Shown: positions 8,066 to 18,569, counted from the stretch's first letter. The stretch is 64,000 nt of DNA from Jeotgalicoccus meleagridis (GCF_903994045.1 NZ_CAJEWD010000003.1:186001-250000), one strand, 5' to 3'. Notes: generated by a model from the sequence alone, not told the origin. Made by a program: numbers and translations.

Positions 8066-11000
8066 TTATTTTTTATTTTTCTTCATTTCATCGATTAGAT
8101 TTTGCATCTCTTCAATGTAATCACGTTCATCTTCTTTACTTTCTGTTTCTTCCAACTCATTTTTTTCTTCCTGGCGTTTCGTAGCATCTACTTCTTTTTG
8201 AGTGATGATTTGACCATCAGGAGTCATGTACTTTTTATTCATATTACGTGTTTGTTTATCAACGTAACTATAGAAGATCGGTACAACAAATAGAGTAAAG
8301 AATGTACTACTTATGAGACCACCGATAACGACAGTTCCCATAGGAGCAATCATCTCTCCACCTTCACCAATACCAAGCGCGAGTGGTAACATTCCGAGCG
8401 CTGTAGTTAAGGCTGTAATGAGAATTGGTCTAAAACGGTGTTGCACACTTAAGCTCAGAGCTTCTATAGTTGGAACGCCTTTTTCTACTTGCTGGTTGGT
8501 GTAGTCAACTAGGAGTATCGAGTTATTTACGACGATACCGAGCAACATGATAATACCAACAAACGACACGATGCTCAGTGGACTATCCGTCACTATAAGT
8601 CCTAGTGCCACCCCAACAATACTTAAAGGCATGGCAATAATAACAACGAATGGATGTCTAAATGATTCAAACTGTGCTGCCATAACTAAATAGATAAACA
8701 CAATACCGAGCGCGATTGCTAGTAACATTTGTGGAATTGCATCGCCCAACATTTCTAAGTCTCCACCAACTGAGTAGTGCGTATCATCACTAAAGTCAGC
8801 ATCTTCAACCAAATCAGTAACGTAAGTACCTGCTTCATTCAGTGACATATCAGATGAGTACTTAACAGTTAGTTCACTAGTCTCTTCTTGATCATTTCTA
8901 TTAATTAATGGCAGAGTCTCTGTTTCAACGAGTTCAGCAACTTCACTGATCGCGACATAGTCACCTTCTGCATTTGGAATTTTAAGGTTTCTAAAGTTAT
9001 CCAGACTGTTTAAATAGCTATCCGGATATTTTACATTGATTGCTAGAAAATCATCTTCTCCTTCAATCGTTGTTGATTCAACTCCATTAGATGCCTCATA
9101 CAGAGCTTGTCCAATTTGACCTGGCTGTAAGCCATTTTCACGAGCCTTGTCTCGGTCAACTTGAATTTGCATTTCTTTTACTAGATTCTCTCTACTAGAA
9201 ATGACACTATCAATCTTGTCGTCACTTTCCAGTTTATCTATAATGACATCTTCTGATTCTTTAAGTCTTTCAGGATCATCATCAGAAACTTGGAAGACTA
9301 AAGTATTTGGTTCTGATGTCATGCCTGACTGAGACATCGGAATGACATTTATGTCTGCAGACTCATCAACAGCTTCTACTTCTTTATCAATCATATCGAT
9401 AAATTCATTAGTCGTTACATTACGTTCTGATTGATCTACTAAGGTAGCAGTAATGCTTGCTTTATTACTTTCTTCCGTCATAGACATCATCGGCTGTGAA
9501 CCTACGGAACTAAGGTACATTTCAATTTCTGAATGGTCCTCTAACTCTGCTTCAATTTTTTCTACTGTAGCTAAAGTATCTTCAAATACCGTACCTTGTT
9601 CTTTCTCAACTTCAATTGTGATTGCACCTTCATCACTTTCAGGCATCAAGCTCATACCTTGGTTCACAATTCCAAATATACCAATCACCATTAGTAAGAC
9701 AGTGATGACTAATACAAGAAGACGATGTTTAAGCGTCCATTGGGTTGCTCTCGATAAAGCTCTCATATAAGGGCGATTTTGACGTTTTTCTTCTATATCA
9801 TCTTTAGGCTTCTCAAGTATTCTACTCGCAAGCATCGGTACGACTGTTAAAGCGATAAAGAGCGATGCAAACAAGCTAAATACAACTGTTATAGCAAGTG
9901 GTGTAAAGAGTTGACCTACAAGACCACTTACAAAAACGACTGGTAAAAATACTGCTGCTGTTGTTAAGGTGGATGCAATAATCGCCGAAGCAACTTCTTT
10001 TGTACCTTCACTTGCCGCTTGTTTAGAATTTTTACCCATAGATAGGTGACGGTATATATTTTCAATAACGACGACTGAGTTATCAACCAGCATTCCGATT
10101 CCTAATGCTAAACCGCCTAGGGTCATAAGATTGATACTAATATTCGTAAAGAATAAGAGCGCAAATGTTGTTATGACTGAAAAAGGTATAGCGAGTCCGA
10201 TAATCAATGGTGCTTTTAGATTTCTTAAGAAAGCAAATAGGATAATCATCGCTAATATCGCACCAGAAATCAGTGACGTCATTACACTATTGATTGCAAG
10301 GTCTATATATTCACCTTCATCGTAAAGTGTTTCAACATTTAAATTTGAAAACTCATCTTCAGCTAGCTTCTCATCCAATACTTTTTGGAATTCAGCATTA
10401 ACCTGAGAAGCATTAGCATCTGAGGCCAACATAACGTCGATTGACATGGCGTTTTCTTGATTTAGACGCGTAATGGAATTGCTATCTTGATTTTCTATAG
10501 ATATGTCTGCAACATCATCCAAAGTAAGCGGACCAGCATTTGGCACATCGGCAATCACTAACTCTTGTAGTGCTTCAACCCCGTCTATGCTGCTTACTGT
10601 ACGTGTAGTAATTGATTCTTTGTTTTCACTATCAGTAATCGTAGCGTTAGGAATTGAGATGTTGTTTGCTTCTATTAAGCCAGCAATATCACTTTGAGAT
10701 AAGTTAGCTTTTTCTAGTGCATCAATATCTAAGTTAACTTGAACTTCTTGTGTAACTGAACCATTTTCAGTTATAGAAGCGACACCATTAATATTTTCAA
10801 GTTCTGTAATTAAATCATCGACTTGTTCTTGGTAATCAACCACATTATCTCCTTCAGAATTCACAGCGAGTTGAATACTCGGTAACATTGAAATATCAAA
10901 CTCTAAGAAGGATGGTGTTCCTGCTTGATCTGGCAATTCGACTGAATCAATTGCTCTTCTTATATCACTTTCAACGTCTTCTATCTTCATGTCATAATCA

Positions 11001-11284
11001 AACTCCATAATTACGACAGAAGAATTTTCTTGTGACTGTGAAGAGATGTTTGTCAGACCATTAATTGAGGATAACTCTGATTCAAGTGGTACTGTTACAT
11101 CATCCTTTACCTCTTCAGGTCCTGCGCCCTGATAGGTCGTTGCCACTGCAGCAATTGGTGGTTCAATCGGTGGCATAAGTTGCAACGGTAAACGCGTTAA
11201 TGAAACCGCCCCAAGTAGCATTAAAATAATCATGACAACGATTGTAAATTTAGGACGTCTTATGGAAAAATCGGATAGCTTCAC
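8066..11284 (-). CDS. RND (HAE1/SwrC-type) efflux pump
   Basis: Large proton-driven RND exporter of the Gram-positive SwrC/YerP type, 1072 residues, with 12 predicted helices and two large extracytoplasmic loops. Helix 4 has VDN with D401 (the second Asp of AcrB is Asn here, as is common in Gram-positive members), and helix 10 has the matching VVNNS. The C-terminus is a highly charged cytoplasmic tail. No membrane-fusion or outer-membrane partner is encoded nearby, as expected in a monoderm. A divergent TetR gene and palindromes in the shared spacer indicate local repression. Likely cargo is amphiphiles or drugs. Confidence 0.88.
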   Translation of the reverse strand: MKLSDFSIRRPKFTIVVMIILMLLGAVSLTRLPLQLMPPIEPPIAAVATTYQGAGPEEVKDDVTVPLESELSSINGLTNISSQSQENSSVVIMEFDYDMKIEDVESDIRRAIDSVELPDQAGTPSFLEFDISMLPSIQLAVNSEGDNVVDYQEQVDDLITELENINGVASITENGSVTQEVQVNLDIDALEKANLSQSDIAGLIEANNISIPNATITDSENKESITTRTVSSIDGVEALQELVIADVPNAGPLTLDDVADISIENQDSNSITRLNQENAMSIDVMLASDANASQVNAEFQKVLDEKLAEDEFSNLNVETLYDEGEYIDLAINSVMTSLISGAILAMIILFAFLRNLKAPLIIGLAIPFSVITTFALLFFTNISINLMTLGGLALGIGMLVDNSVVVIENIYRHLSMGKNSKQAASEGTKEVASAIIASTLTTAAVFLPVVFVSGLVGQLFTPLAITVVFSLFASLFIALTVVPMLASRILEKPKDDIEEKRQNRPYMRALSRATQWTLKHRLLVLVITVLLMVIGIFGIVNQGMSLMPESDEGAITIEVEKEQGTVFEDTLATVEKIEAELEDHSEIEMYLSSVGSQPMMSMTEESNKASITATLVDQSERNVTTNEFIDMIDKEVEAVDESADINVIPMSQSGMTSEPNTLVFQVSDDDPERLKESEDVIIDKLESDDKIDSVISSRENLVKEMQIQVDRDKARENGLQPGQIGQALYEASNGVESTTIEGEDDFLAINVKYPDSYLNSLDNFRNLKIPNAEGDYVAISEVAELVETETLPLINRNDQEETSELTVKYSSDMSLNEAGTYVTDLVEDADFSDDTHYSVGGDLEMLGDAIPQMLLAIALGIVFIYLVMAAQFESFRHPFVVIIAMPLSIVGVALGLIVTDSPLSIVSFVGIIMLLGIVVNNSILLVDYTNQQVEKGVPTIEALSLSVQHRFRPILITALTTALGMLPLALGIGEGGEMIAPMGTVVIGGLISSTFFTLFVVPIFYSYVDKQTRNMNKKYMTPDGQIITQKEVDATKRQEEKNELEETESKEDERDYIEEMQNLIDEMKKNKK

Positions 11285-11321
11285 TTATTATTCGCTCCTT
11301 AAAAATTAATTTTCATACCCA

Positions 11322-11397
11322 ACAACGTGTTGTCCAACACCATATATTAATATATATTTATATAAGCAATCAATCAACAATTTACACAAATGTGTTG
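11322..11397. promoter_or_regulatory. Likely TetR operators between the pump and regulator genes
   Basis: Overlapping palindromes built from CAACA/TGTTG half-sites: ACAAC-N2-GTTGT at 11322-11333, and GTGTTG-TC-CAACAC at 11327-11340. A further pair, CAACA at about 11376 and TGTTG at about 11393, encloses ACACA-AA-TGTGT. Placement between divergent pump and TetR genes fits autoregulated repression. Confidence 0.6.
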
Positions 11398-11419
11398 AAA
11401 AGGAGATCAGTTTATAAAA

Positions 11420-12001
11420 ATGACACAAAAAGAACAAACTAAAGAGAATTTAGTCGAAGCTTTCTGGACATTATATAAGGATAAACCACTTGAAAAAATT
11501 ACTGTAAAAGAAATTACTGATAAAGCAGGTTACAATCGTGGAACATTTTATAGTTACTTCAAGGATACATATGAAATGCAAAAGTATGTCAGAGATTCCT
11601 TATTACCAGACGAGCATTTTATCTTAGAACCATTTAAAGGTATTGAAGATGGCACTGCTAAGGTTTTTAATCGAATGGAATGGGCAGGTGAATATTTTGA
11701 GAATAATCACGACAAAATTGCCGTTCTATTCGGGCCATCAGGTGATCCTGCATTTATTCATGAATTTAAAGTAAGAGTTAGAAATATTATCATGGGTTAC
11801 CTAAAAGATATAAATGTGAAAGACTTAGAAGCTATTGAACTCATGTTAGAATTTCATATCTCAGCCCTCATCGGTCTCTTTCAACTTTGGGTTGAAAAAG
11901 ATAAACAAATCTCAAGAGCTAAACTAGAAACTATCATTGAACAAATATCTCAAGAAGGTATTATTTCAGCAATGGAAGAGAAGTTAGCTGAGAGAAAGTA
12001 A
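11420..12001 (+). CDS. TetR/AcrR-family regulator of the RND pump
   Basis: N-terminal TetR HTH (about residues 5-50, with ITDKAGYNRGTFYSYF as helix 2-turn-3) and a helical ligand/dimer domain to 193. It is divergent from the RND pump with palindromic half-sites between, so it most likely represses pump and self and is released by pump substrates. AGGAG at 11401-11405 is 14 bases from the ATG, longer than usual, but no better start exists. Confidence 0.88.
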   Translation: MTQKEQTKENLVEAFWTLYKDKPLEKITVKEITDKAGYNRGTFYSYFKDTYEMQKYVRDSLLPDEHFILEPFKGIEDGTAKVFNRMEWAGEYFENNHDKIAVLFGPSGDPAFIHEFKVRVRNIIMGYLKDINVKDLEAIELMLEFHISALIGLFQLWVEKDKQISRAKLETIIEQISQEGIISAMEEKLAERK

Positions 12002-12026
12002 CATGATATGTCGTGTTACTTTCTTT
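11998..12026 (+). terminator. Terminator after tetR-type gene
   Basis: Nine-base stem with one U-G pair (11998-12006 with 12011-12019), 4-base loop, followed by TTTCTTT. It starts at the stop codon. Confidence 0.65.
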
Positions 12027-12091
12027 ATAAAAATTTAAGCTAAAACCCTTTCCAACACTGACTTATAATGCCTATCGATATAAAATAACGC

Positions 12092-12745
12092 CTAAAGAAA
12101 ATCCTTTAAAATCTTGCTGTAAAAAGGATCTTCTCCTATGATGACAACTCTGCTACACACTTGTTCAATTTCATTCATATCATGTGATGTATAGATGATT
12201 AAAATATTCTTTTCCAAGGCAAGTTTCTTCAAGAAAGCTCCAATTTCTATTCTAGAACGTAAATCAATACCCGCAGTAGGTTCATCTAAAAGCAATAATT
12301 TAGGATCAGAAATTAAACTTACTGCCAGATTTAACTTCCTTTTCATTCCTCCAGATAAGTTACTTACTTTTACTTGATCTGCTTGTAAGTTAACGCTCGA
12401 TAAAAGTGCTTTTAAGTCTTCTTTTGATACTTTCTTTCTAGAAAGTTTCTGGAAAAACTTCATATTTTCCATGACTGTTAATTCTTCAAAAAGAGCGATA
12501 TCTTGTGGAACATAGGCAATATACTCTCTTAGCTTCTTTTCATTTTTTCTATAAGTTTGATTCATTAAAGATATTTCTCCACTAGATGGCAAAGATAGAG
12601 TCGCTAGTATTTTAAGCAGAGTCGATTTTCCTGCACCATTTTCTCCAACTAAGCCGATTATTTCTCCAGCCTCGGCACTAAGTTCAAGATCTTCAAATAC
12701 AGTCTTTTCTCCATATTTTTTTGACAAAGATTTAACTTCTAACAA
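12092..12745 (-). CDS. ABC exporter ATP-binding protein
   Basis: Single-domain ABC ATPase (217 residues) with Walker A GENGAGKST near 36, signature LSGGMKRK near 130 and Walker B LLLLDEP near 150. It lacks the C-terminal extension of drug-type CcmA proteins. The start is TTG 12745, preceded by GGAGGG at a 6-base distance. It overlaps the permease gene upstream by 14 bases. Last gene of a four-gene minus-strand operon with two ABC-2 permeases and a membrane-anchored protein. Confidence 0.88.
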   Translation of the reverse strand: MLEVKSLSKKYGEKTVFEDLELSAEAGEIIGLVGENGAGKSTLLKILATLSLPSSGEISLMNQTYRKNEKKLREYIAYVPQDIALFEELTVMENMKFFQKLSRKKVSKEDLKALLSSVNLQADQVKVSNLSGGMKRKLNLAVSLISDPKLLLLDEPTAGIDLRSRIEIGAFLKKLALEKNILIIYTSHDMNEIEQVCSRVVIIGEDPFYSKILKDFL

Positions 12746-13835
12746 GATTATCCCTCCTTAGCCAGATGAAAAATATAATTAATACAAGAGCAACTAAATA
12801 GATATTGTGTTGATTACTAACTAATTCCTCTACAGGGTGAAAACTAGCTAGCCAAGTCAGTCCATTTGGCAACCTGATGATAGACAGTAAAAATTGTGTG
12901 ACCAATAACAGTATGAAAATAAGCAAAGCATTTACATATAAACTTAAAATATTTCTAGATAAAAAAGCGGTAAAAAATACGAATGCATTAATGACTAAAC
13001 GATAAGTCAGTAAGATTAACAAGTTTGTTTTTGAATCCATTAAAATAAAATATGAAATGATATCAAAACCATACATCAAGATAGTAAGTGAAAGAAAAGA
13101 AACTAGCATAAAAGTCTTATAACTCACTGATAAATATAAAAATCTATGTTTTGTTTCTGAATTTGTTTCACGTGTAACAAAATCAAAGGTAAAGAAAGCA
13201 AATATTAAAACAGCATAACCATAAATTAGTAGCGGGTTTAAAGAGGATTCCGGACTTTCTTCCATAACTTGCCCTTGGAAATTAAACTTTTGATTCACAA
13301 GATTAGTTTCTTCTTCTATTTCCTTTTTAGTGTCAACGATATCATTGAATGATAAGTTGTTTTCTCCTAACCAATCTTCTTGTAAGGTTTGTACCTGTTG
13401 ACTTAGTCGGTATTGACCAACTTCTTCCTGGACTAATGATGCAATTAATTCTTTAACAGCATCATATGTAAAAGACCGATCTGTATAGTAACTTTCAATT
13501 ATATTTCTTCTTTCATTATTTTGAAGCTTCTCATTGAAATCTGCATCAAAAACAAAGAGACTATCATACTGATACTGTTCTAAATTTCTTAAGGGTTCAT
13601 TTATATCATCGTAGACATCTAACTTAATATAGTCTGCATCTTTTAAACCTTCTATAATACTTGTGACTTCTGCATCTTCCTCTACCACAACTGCTACAGG
13701 CACTCTAAAATCATCAGAAGTATAGTGATATATCGACGTTATAACTATCGTTACTATCAATGGTAACAGCATAGAGATTAATAGCTTAAACCTTTTGCCT
13801 TTAAGGAGTAACCATCTAGCTAAAATCACCTTCAT
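12732..13835 (-). CDS. ABC-2 type permease (second)
   Basis: Membrane subunit of the same exporter: one N-terminal helix (about 20-38), a long extracytoplasmic domain (about 40-215), then five or six C-terminal helices, the ABC2_membrane_3 layout. It overlaps the first permease by 4 bases (ATGA type), showing translational coupling. The 367-residue size resembles LnrM/LnrN of the Bacillus linearmycin exporter, but no two-component system is present here, so the cargo is open. Confidence 0.82.
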   Translation of the reverse strand: MKVILARWLLLKGKRFKLLISMLLPLIVTIVITSIYHYTSDDFRVPVAVVVEEDAEVTSIIEGLKDADYIKLDVYDDINEPLRNLEQYQYDSLFVFDADFNEKLQNNERRNIIESYYTDRSFTYDAVKELIASLVQEEVGQYRLSQQVQTLQEDWLGENNLSFNDIVDTKKEIEEETNLVNQKFNFQGQVMEESPESSLNPLLIYGYAVLIFAFFTFDFVTRETNSETKHRFLYLSVSYKTFMLVSFLSLTILMYGFDIISYFILMDSKTNLLILLTYRLVINAFVFFTAFLSRNILSLYVNALLIFILLLVTQFLLSIIRLPNGLTWLASFHPVEELVSNQHNIYLVALVLIIFFIWLRRDNLVRS

Positions 13836-15073
13836 GTAAATCGACGCCCCTTAATATAACTGATGATAATCATGAGTATGATGACAATGACCAAAGTAAC
13901 CATAAGCACATCAATTTCCATTGTGAAACGACCGTTAAGCATGATTTCTTCTAGCCAGTTTAAGCTTTGATAACCGTAAAAATAATCAAATATTTTATCA
14001 AGATAAGTTGGAAAATAGATTCTCGGTAACAGACTGCCAGAAAAAACAACTATAAATAAAATAACTAGTGATTGCGTGATTAAGCTGATTCTCACTGATA
14101 AAGATAGCCAATCCACAAGATTTAAAAGCACAACAGTGATTAAAATATGTAGAATAAGCAAGCTGATAACTCTTAAAATGTTATCTAAAGTAAGTGGTAT
14201 GTCTAACATATATATACTTAACCCTAACACAAGAAGTATCGGGATTATAATGGCAATAAAAATAGATATTAACCGACCAAGTCCTTCACTTAGTAAAGAC
14301 ACTTTCAACATTTTCATTCTATCTTGGATGCCGCTAGGTGTATCTTTCATCAACAAGACATATAACATATAAACCCAAACAGTAAACACAATAAAGAGAC
14401 CATTAACGACAAGATAAGCATTTCCTGAAGTGAAGTTTTGTGACTTCTCGTCTTCATCCATCAATGTATCCGAAGATAGCACTTGGATAAATTGATTAAC
14501 AAACTCCTTAAAGATTAAATCATGTCGTTCTTCATCGCTCATACCAAAGTCTTTAGCATAGTGATTCAAAGTTAAAATATTGGATTGTGAATTTCTAATA
14601 TGTCTAATTAAAGTATCTACAGCGCTACTAATTACATAGCTTTCGAATTGCCTCTTAGGGTTTCCTGTTACCTCTAAATCGCTCTTTTTTCCAGCCATCA
14701 TATTTTCTGCGAAATTTGCAGGGAAGACTATAAATGCTGATACTTTATCGTGCTCTATTTTTTCTTCGGCATCTTCAATGGACATGCTCTCCATGCTTAA
14801 ACCTTTGGTTAAATCAGTCTCTTCTGATAAAGAATCCACTAAAGTCTTTGTCATATCATTTTCGTCTAAATTCACTAAACCGATAGCAATATCTACGTCT
14901 GTCTCTTCTGAGACAAGGTTAGATAATAAAAATATTAAAGACACAATAAAGAGTATAGGAAGTATGAAAAGAAGAGGAAGTGATAACCACTTCCTCTTCA
15001 ATCTTTTGATGTCATTAGCAATGAATACTCCTGTATCTTTCATAAATTTCATTGCTAACACATCCTTTCTCAT
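13832..15073 (-). CDS. ABC-2 type permease (first)
   Basis: Partner permease of the cassette with the same layout: helix at about 27-50, extracytoplasmic domain to about 215, then a bundle of C-terminal helices and a basic tail. ATG 15073 directly abuts the stop of the upstream gene. An in-frame ATG at 15052 is an alternative start, giving a protein that begins just before the basic pre-membrane segment. Two unequal permeases plus one ATPase suggest a heterodimeric exporter. Confidence 0.82.
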   Translation of the reverse strand: MRKDVLAMKFMKDTGVFIANDIKRLKRKWLSLPLLFILPILFIVSLIFLLSNLVSEETDVDIAIGLVNLDENDMTKTLVDSLSEETDLTKGLSMESMSIEDAEEKIEHDKVSAFIVFPANFAENMMAGKKSDLEVTGNPKRQFESYVISSAVDTLIRHIRNSQSNILTLNHYAKDFGMSDEERHDLIFKEFVNQFIQVLSSDTLMDEDEKSQNFTSGNAYLVVNGLFIVFTVWVYMLYVLLMKDTPSGIQDRMKMLKVSLLSEGLGRLISIFIAIIIPILLVLGLSIYMLDIPLTLDNILRVISLLILHILITVVLLNLVDWLSLSVRISLITQSLVILFIVVFSGSLLPRIYFPTYLDKIFDYFYGYQSLNWLEEIMLNGRFTMEIDVLMVTLVIVIILMIIISYIKGRRFT

Positions 15074-16597
15074 TTAGAATGATCCACCAAAGTTTTCTCT
15101 TGCCCATTCCTCAAATTTTGGTTGTACTTCATCAGTAAAGTAAGCTTCAAGCTCCTCTTTAGACATCTTACCTAGATCTTTTTCATTGTCTGAAGAAGGA
15201 ATTTCAACTTCACTTATAGTTGATGATTCATGAGTGATATTGATAACTGCAGTGTCTTTGGTGATTGTTTGACCATCTTCTGCATATAACTGAATATCTC
15301 CAGAAGCTTGGTCACTAGCATAGTTTGTTGATGATTCCATGAAGAGCTTAAGTGGTTGATCACTTGTAGCACCTTGGTTGATTGCTGCTTCTAAGTTCCA
15401 TACGGTATTTTCATCTTCATCAGATTTAGTAGAAACCAGTTTGATTTGTTCTTCACCTGCTGCATTGACAGTGAACGTATCTTCGTAACCATTTTCTACT
15501 TCATTTAAGTCGAAGACAAATACTACCTCTTCTTCTCCATTACCAGTCAATGTGCTTGTAATTAAATTGCCATTTTCTCTCACTTCATTAGTCGTATCTA
15601 GAGCAATATCTGTTGTTTCACCTTCAGTAACAACTGAAACATCAAAATCCCTCTTCACGATATTTCCTTCACCATCTTGCCATACGACAGATGAAAGACC
15701 GTTAGGGAATTCGAGATCTTCAACTTCATTAGCAGCTTGCTTGAACATTTCGCTTGCTTCAAGGTCTTCTTCTTGTCCTGCTGGCATACCAAAGTTTGCC
15801 GACAAGAGCTGAGCATTCACTAGATTAACTAGTTTTTCATCTTCTGCCATTTTATTAAATAAACCTTTTAAGAACTCATGCATTTGTTCTTCAGTTAAAG
15901 TCATTGTTAGTTTTTCAGCATCAACTGTATTCTCTCCAACCTTAACTTCTTCTTTAGCTGACTCAAATGCTTCGTCTGGTAAATTTTCTTGCATGTATTT
16001 AGAGTATTCATCTACAAAATAGTCACGTTCTTCTTCAGTCAATGAGGATGATTGGAAGAAAGTAGAGAAATCAATTTCTTCATCCCCTTCAAAGTTTTCG
16101 GGGTTCGTTTCATGTAAAAGTTTTGGTGCGTCTTCTTCATTCACAACTAAATACTCTTCTATAAATGGTAATGTAAGTCCAAGCTTATCACCTGTTATAT
16201 ATCCATTTACATCTTCAATTGATAGAGTATTTATATTTGCACTTAAATCAAATGTACTCATTTCTCCTTCAATATCTTGGCTCGCATTTAAATTAATTTC
16301 TGCATTATTAATTATTTCAGCAAGTCCCATATCATTTAAAGAAGGGTCATTCGTTTCAGCAGTAACGCCAATAGATGTTTCTGACGGATTTTTCATTGAA
16401 TTTTCGTACCATTCTAATTCATCTTCAAAACGTTCTTCAACTAATTCTGTAATATCTTCAGAGTTATCTAACTCTGCCATTAAATAAGCATTTTTAGGGG
16501 TGTTTACTAAATTCTGATAAAGAAAATATCCTCCAATCGCCAAAACGATTAGTGCACCAACAGATACACCGAGTATGGTAAATCCTTTTTTACCCAT
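15074..16597 (-). CDS. Membrane-anchored extracytoplasmic protein of the ABC cassette
   Basis: One N-terminal signal-anchor helix (about 5-27) followed by roughly 480 very acidic, hydrophilic residues predicted outside the cell. It looks to me like the DUF6583 type, but the family is not firmly recognised. It is the first gene of the four-gene ABC-2 operon and abuts the first permease, so it is probably a sensor, adaptor or binding protein for the exporter. ATG 16597 with GGGAG eight bases upstream is preferred over an ATG at 16627 without RBS. Confidence 0.7.
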   Translation of the reverse strand: MGKKGFTILGVSVGALIVLAIGGYFLYQNLVNTPKNAYLMAELDNSEDITELVEERFEDELEWYENSMKNPSETSIGVTAETNDPSLNDMGLAEIINNAEINLNASQDIEGEMSTFDLSANINTLSIEDVNGYITGDKLGLTLPFIEEYLVVNEEDAPKLLHETNPENFEGDEEIDFSTFFQSSSLTEEERDYFVDEYSKYMQENLPDEAFESAKEEVKVGENTVDAEKLTMTLTEEQMHEFLKGLFNKMAEDEKLVNLVNAQLLSANFGMPAGQEEDLEASEMFKQAANEVEDLEFPNGLSSVVWQDGEGNIVKRDFDVSVVTEGETTDIALDTTNEVRENGNLITSTLTGNGEEEVVFVFDLNEVENGYEDTFTVNAAGEEQIKLVSTKSDEDENTVWNLEAAINQGATSDQPLKLFMESSTNYASDQASGDIQLYAEDGQTITKDTAVINITHESSTISEVEIPSSDNEKDLGKMSKEELEAYFTDEVQPKFEEWARENFGGSF

Positions 16598-16794
16598 AGA
16601 TACATCTCCCTTTATTTGTATTTTCACACTAAACTTTTAGATACTCCAAATCGTAACATAAATTATGTCTGAATCGTGTCTATTTTATGTATCTCATTAC
16701 AAATACTTGAGAAATGTTTAATTCTTTATATCACTTCAAGTTCAGTCTTAATTTCTTTTACCCTAGCTTCGACACTATGAACCCAATTTTTTAT

Positions 16795-16825
16795 AGAAAA
16801 AAAGGAGACACCTAAATGTCTCCTT
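16795..16825 (-). terminator. Terminator of the peptide-binding lipoprotein gene
   Basis: Nine-base perfect stem (16802-16810 with 16817-16825), 6-base loop; on the minus strand it is followed by a T run. Confidence 0.85.
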
Positions 16826-16833
16826 CTTGATCA

Positions 16834-18492
16834 TTATTTAAAGCTTACATTTTCTAAGCGTATATATCCTGCTGCATCTAATTCTACACTTTCAAGTTGA
16901 TCAGAATTGTAGGCTAAAGTCATATTAGGGTGAACAAGAGGAATGTAAGGCAATTCTTCCATTAAAATTTGATGGATTTTTTCATATTCAGTCTGACGGA
17001 CAGATTCTTCTGTAGCACTCCTAGCTTTTTCTAATAAGTCATCTACTTGATCGTTCTTATAGAAAGCACGATTACCGCCAAAACCTTCATTACTACTTAG
17101 TGTCAGTGAAGATAAGAGATAATCAGCATCACCTGTTGAAGCTGTGAAACTTAAGAGAAACATATCATGTTGTCCATTTCCTAAACGTTCAAGGAAAGTT
17201 GCCATCTCAAATTGCTCTACATTAATATTAATGTTTAATTCTTTAAGTTGTTCTTGAATATAGACTGACGTATCAACTAAATCTTGACTATCATTAACCC
17301 AGATAGTTGCATCAAATCCTTCCGGATATGAGGATTCTTTTAATATTTCTTTAGCTTTGTCCATATCTTCTGTAAGACTTGGTAATTCTTCTGAGAAACC
17401 AAATGCACTTTCTGAAACTAAACTATTAGGAATGGTCGCTTTGCCATCGTATATTCCATCTCTAATCGCTTCTCTATCAAGCGCATAAGAAATAGCTTGT
17501 CTAACTTTCACATCAGTAAATGGCTCAGATTCGGTGTTAAAGCCAAGATAATTCGTTCTTAATGATTCTGACTCTACCAATTCAGTACTTGGGCTATTGT
17601 CGATACGATCAAACATCGCCATCTCAACAGGACTCGTGATATTAATGCCTCCAGATTCTAGTTCTGCCATCATTGAACCAGATTCAGGGATAATCTCAAA
17701 TGTTAGATTATCAACTTTACTGTCACCAACAAAATCGTCAAATCTAACCAACTCTAGATTTTGACCTGGAGCTCTTGCTTCAAATTTAACATGATTGGTA
17801 CCATCAGGATGCTCTGATATGTATTCACTAGTGAATTCTGCTAGCTGGTCTGAGACATTTGTAAACTCTTCATTTCCACTTTCTCTAAGATCATAATACT
17901 CCTCTAAAGTAATATCTAAGTTTGCTGCTTCAATCGCATTAGTATAGTCTTGATCGATACTTTCCTTACTCATAATACTTGCTGCAGTATGTGCTAAATT
18001 ATCTGCTAGAGGTGCGAAAGGATAGCGTGTTTTTATATTTATCTCATAATCATTCACAATTTCTATGTCCTCTATCATTTCAAATAGAAATTGAGTTGGC
18101 GCAGCAACTGTTGGATCAACGACACGCTCTAATGATGCTTTCACATCTTCAGCTGTAAATTCTGAACCATTATGAAACTTTACGCCTTCTTGAAGTTTGA
18201 AATTCCAAGTTGTTTCATCTACTTGTTCCCATTCTTTTGCTAAACCTTCTTTATGACTCATATCAGAATTTCTGGCGACTAAGGTCTGAAATATTTGTCG
18301 TCTGACCTGGATACCAACCACATCATTTGTACCATGAGGGTCCACAGTAGAGAAGTCTTGGTCTAAACCAACCGTAATATCACCAGTCTTTTCTTCGTCT
18401 GAACTAACTTCTTCTTCTACATTACTATCACTCGTACACGCTGCTAAACTAAAAATAAATACACTTATAAATAGAATTAAGATTTTTTTCAT
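16834..18492 (-). CDS. Peptide/nickel-type ABC substrate-binding lipoprotein
   Basis: SBP_bac_5 (OppA/DppA-class) extracellular binding protein, 553 residues. It has a lipoprotein signal with lipobox LAAC and lipidation Cys19, then an acidic linker, then the two-lobe binding fold including the family segment KEGLAKEWEQ and the later VRQAISYALDRE. No permease or ATPase gene is adjacent, so it is an orphan that must work with a transporter encoded elsewhere. ATG 18492, 8 bases after AGGGGA, is used instead of an ATG at 18576. Confidence 0.85.
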   Translation of the reverse strand: MKKILILFISVFIFSLAACTSDSNVEEEVSSDEEKTGDITVGLDQDFSTVDPHGTNDVVGIQVRRQIFQTLVARNSDMSHKEGLAKEWEQVDETTWNFKLQEGVKFHNGSEFTAEDVKASLERVVDPTVAAPTQFLFEMIEDIEIVNDYEINIKTRYPFAPLADNLAHTAASIMSKESIDQDYTNAIEAANLDITLEEYYDLRESGNEEFTNVSDQLAEFTSEYISEHPDGTNHVKFEARAPGQNLELVRFDDFVGDSKVDNLTFEIIPESGSMMAELESGGINITSPVEMAMFDRIDNSPSTELVESESLRTNYLGFNTESEPFTDVKVRQAISYALDREAIRDGIYDGKATIPNSLVSESAFGFSEELPSLTEDMDKAKEILKESSYPEGFDATIWVNDSQDLVDTSVYIQEQLKELNININVEQFEMATFLERLGNGQHDMFLLSFTASTGDADYLLSSLTLSSNEGFGGNRAFYKNDQVDDLLEKARSATEESVRQTEYEKIHQILMEELPYIPLVHPNMTLAYNSDQLESVELDAAGYIRLENVSFK

Positions 18493-18569
18493 ATAATGTT
18501 CCCCTTTAATTGTTTGAATATTTAAATTATATATACAAAAGACAATAAAAGCTATATAAACTATAAAAT

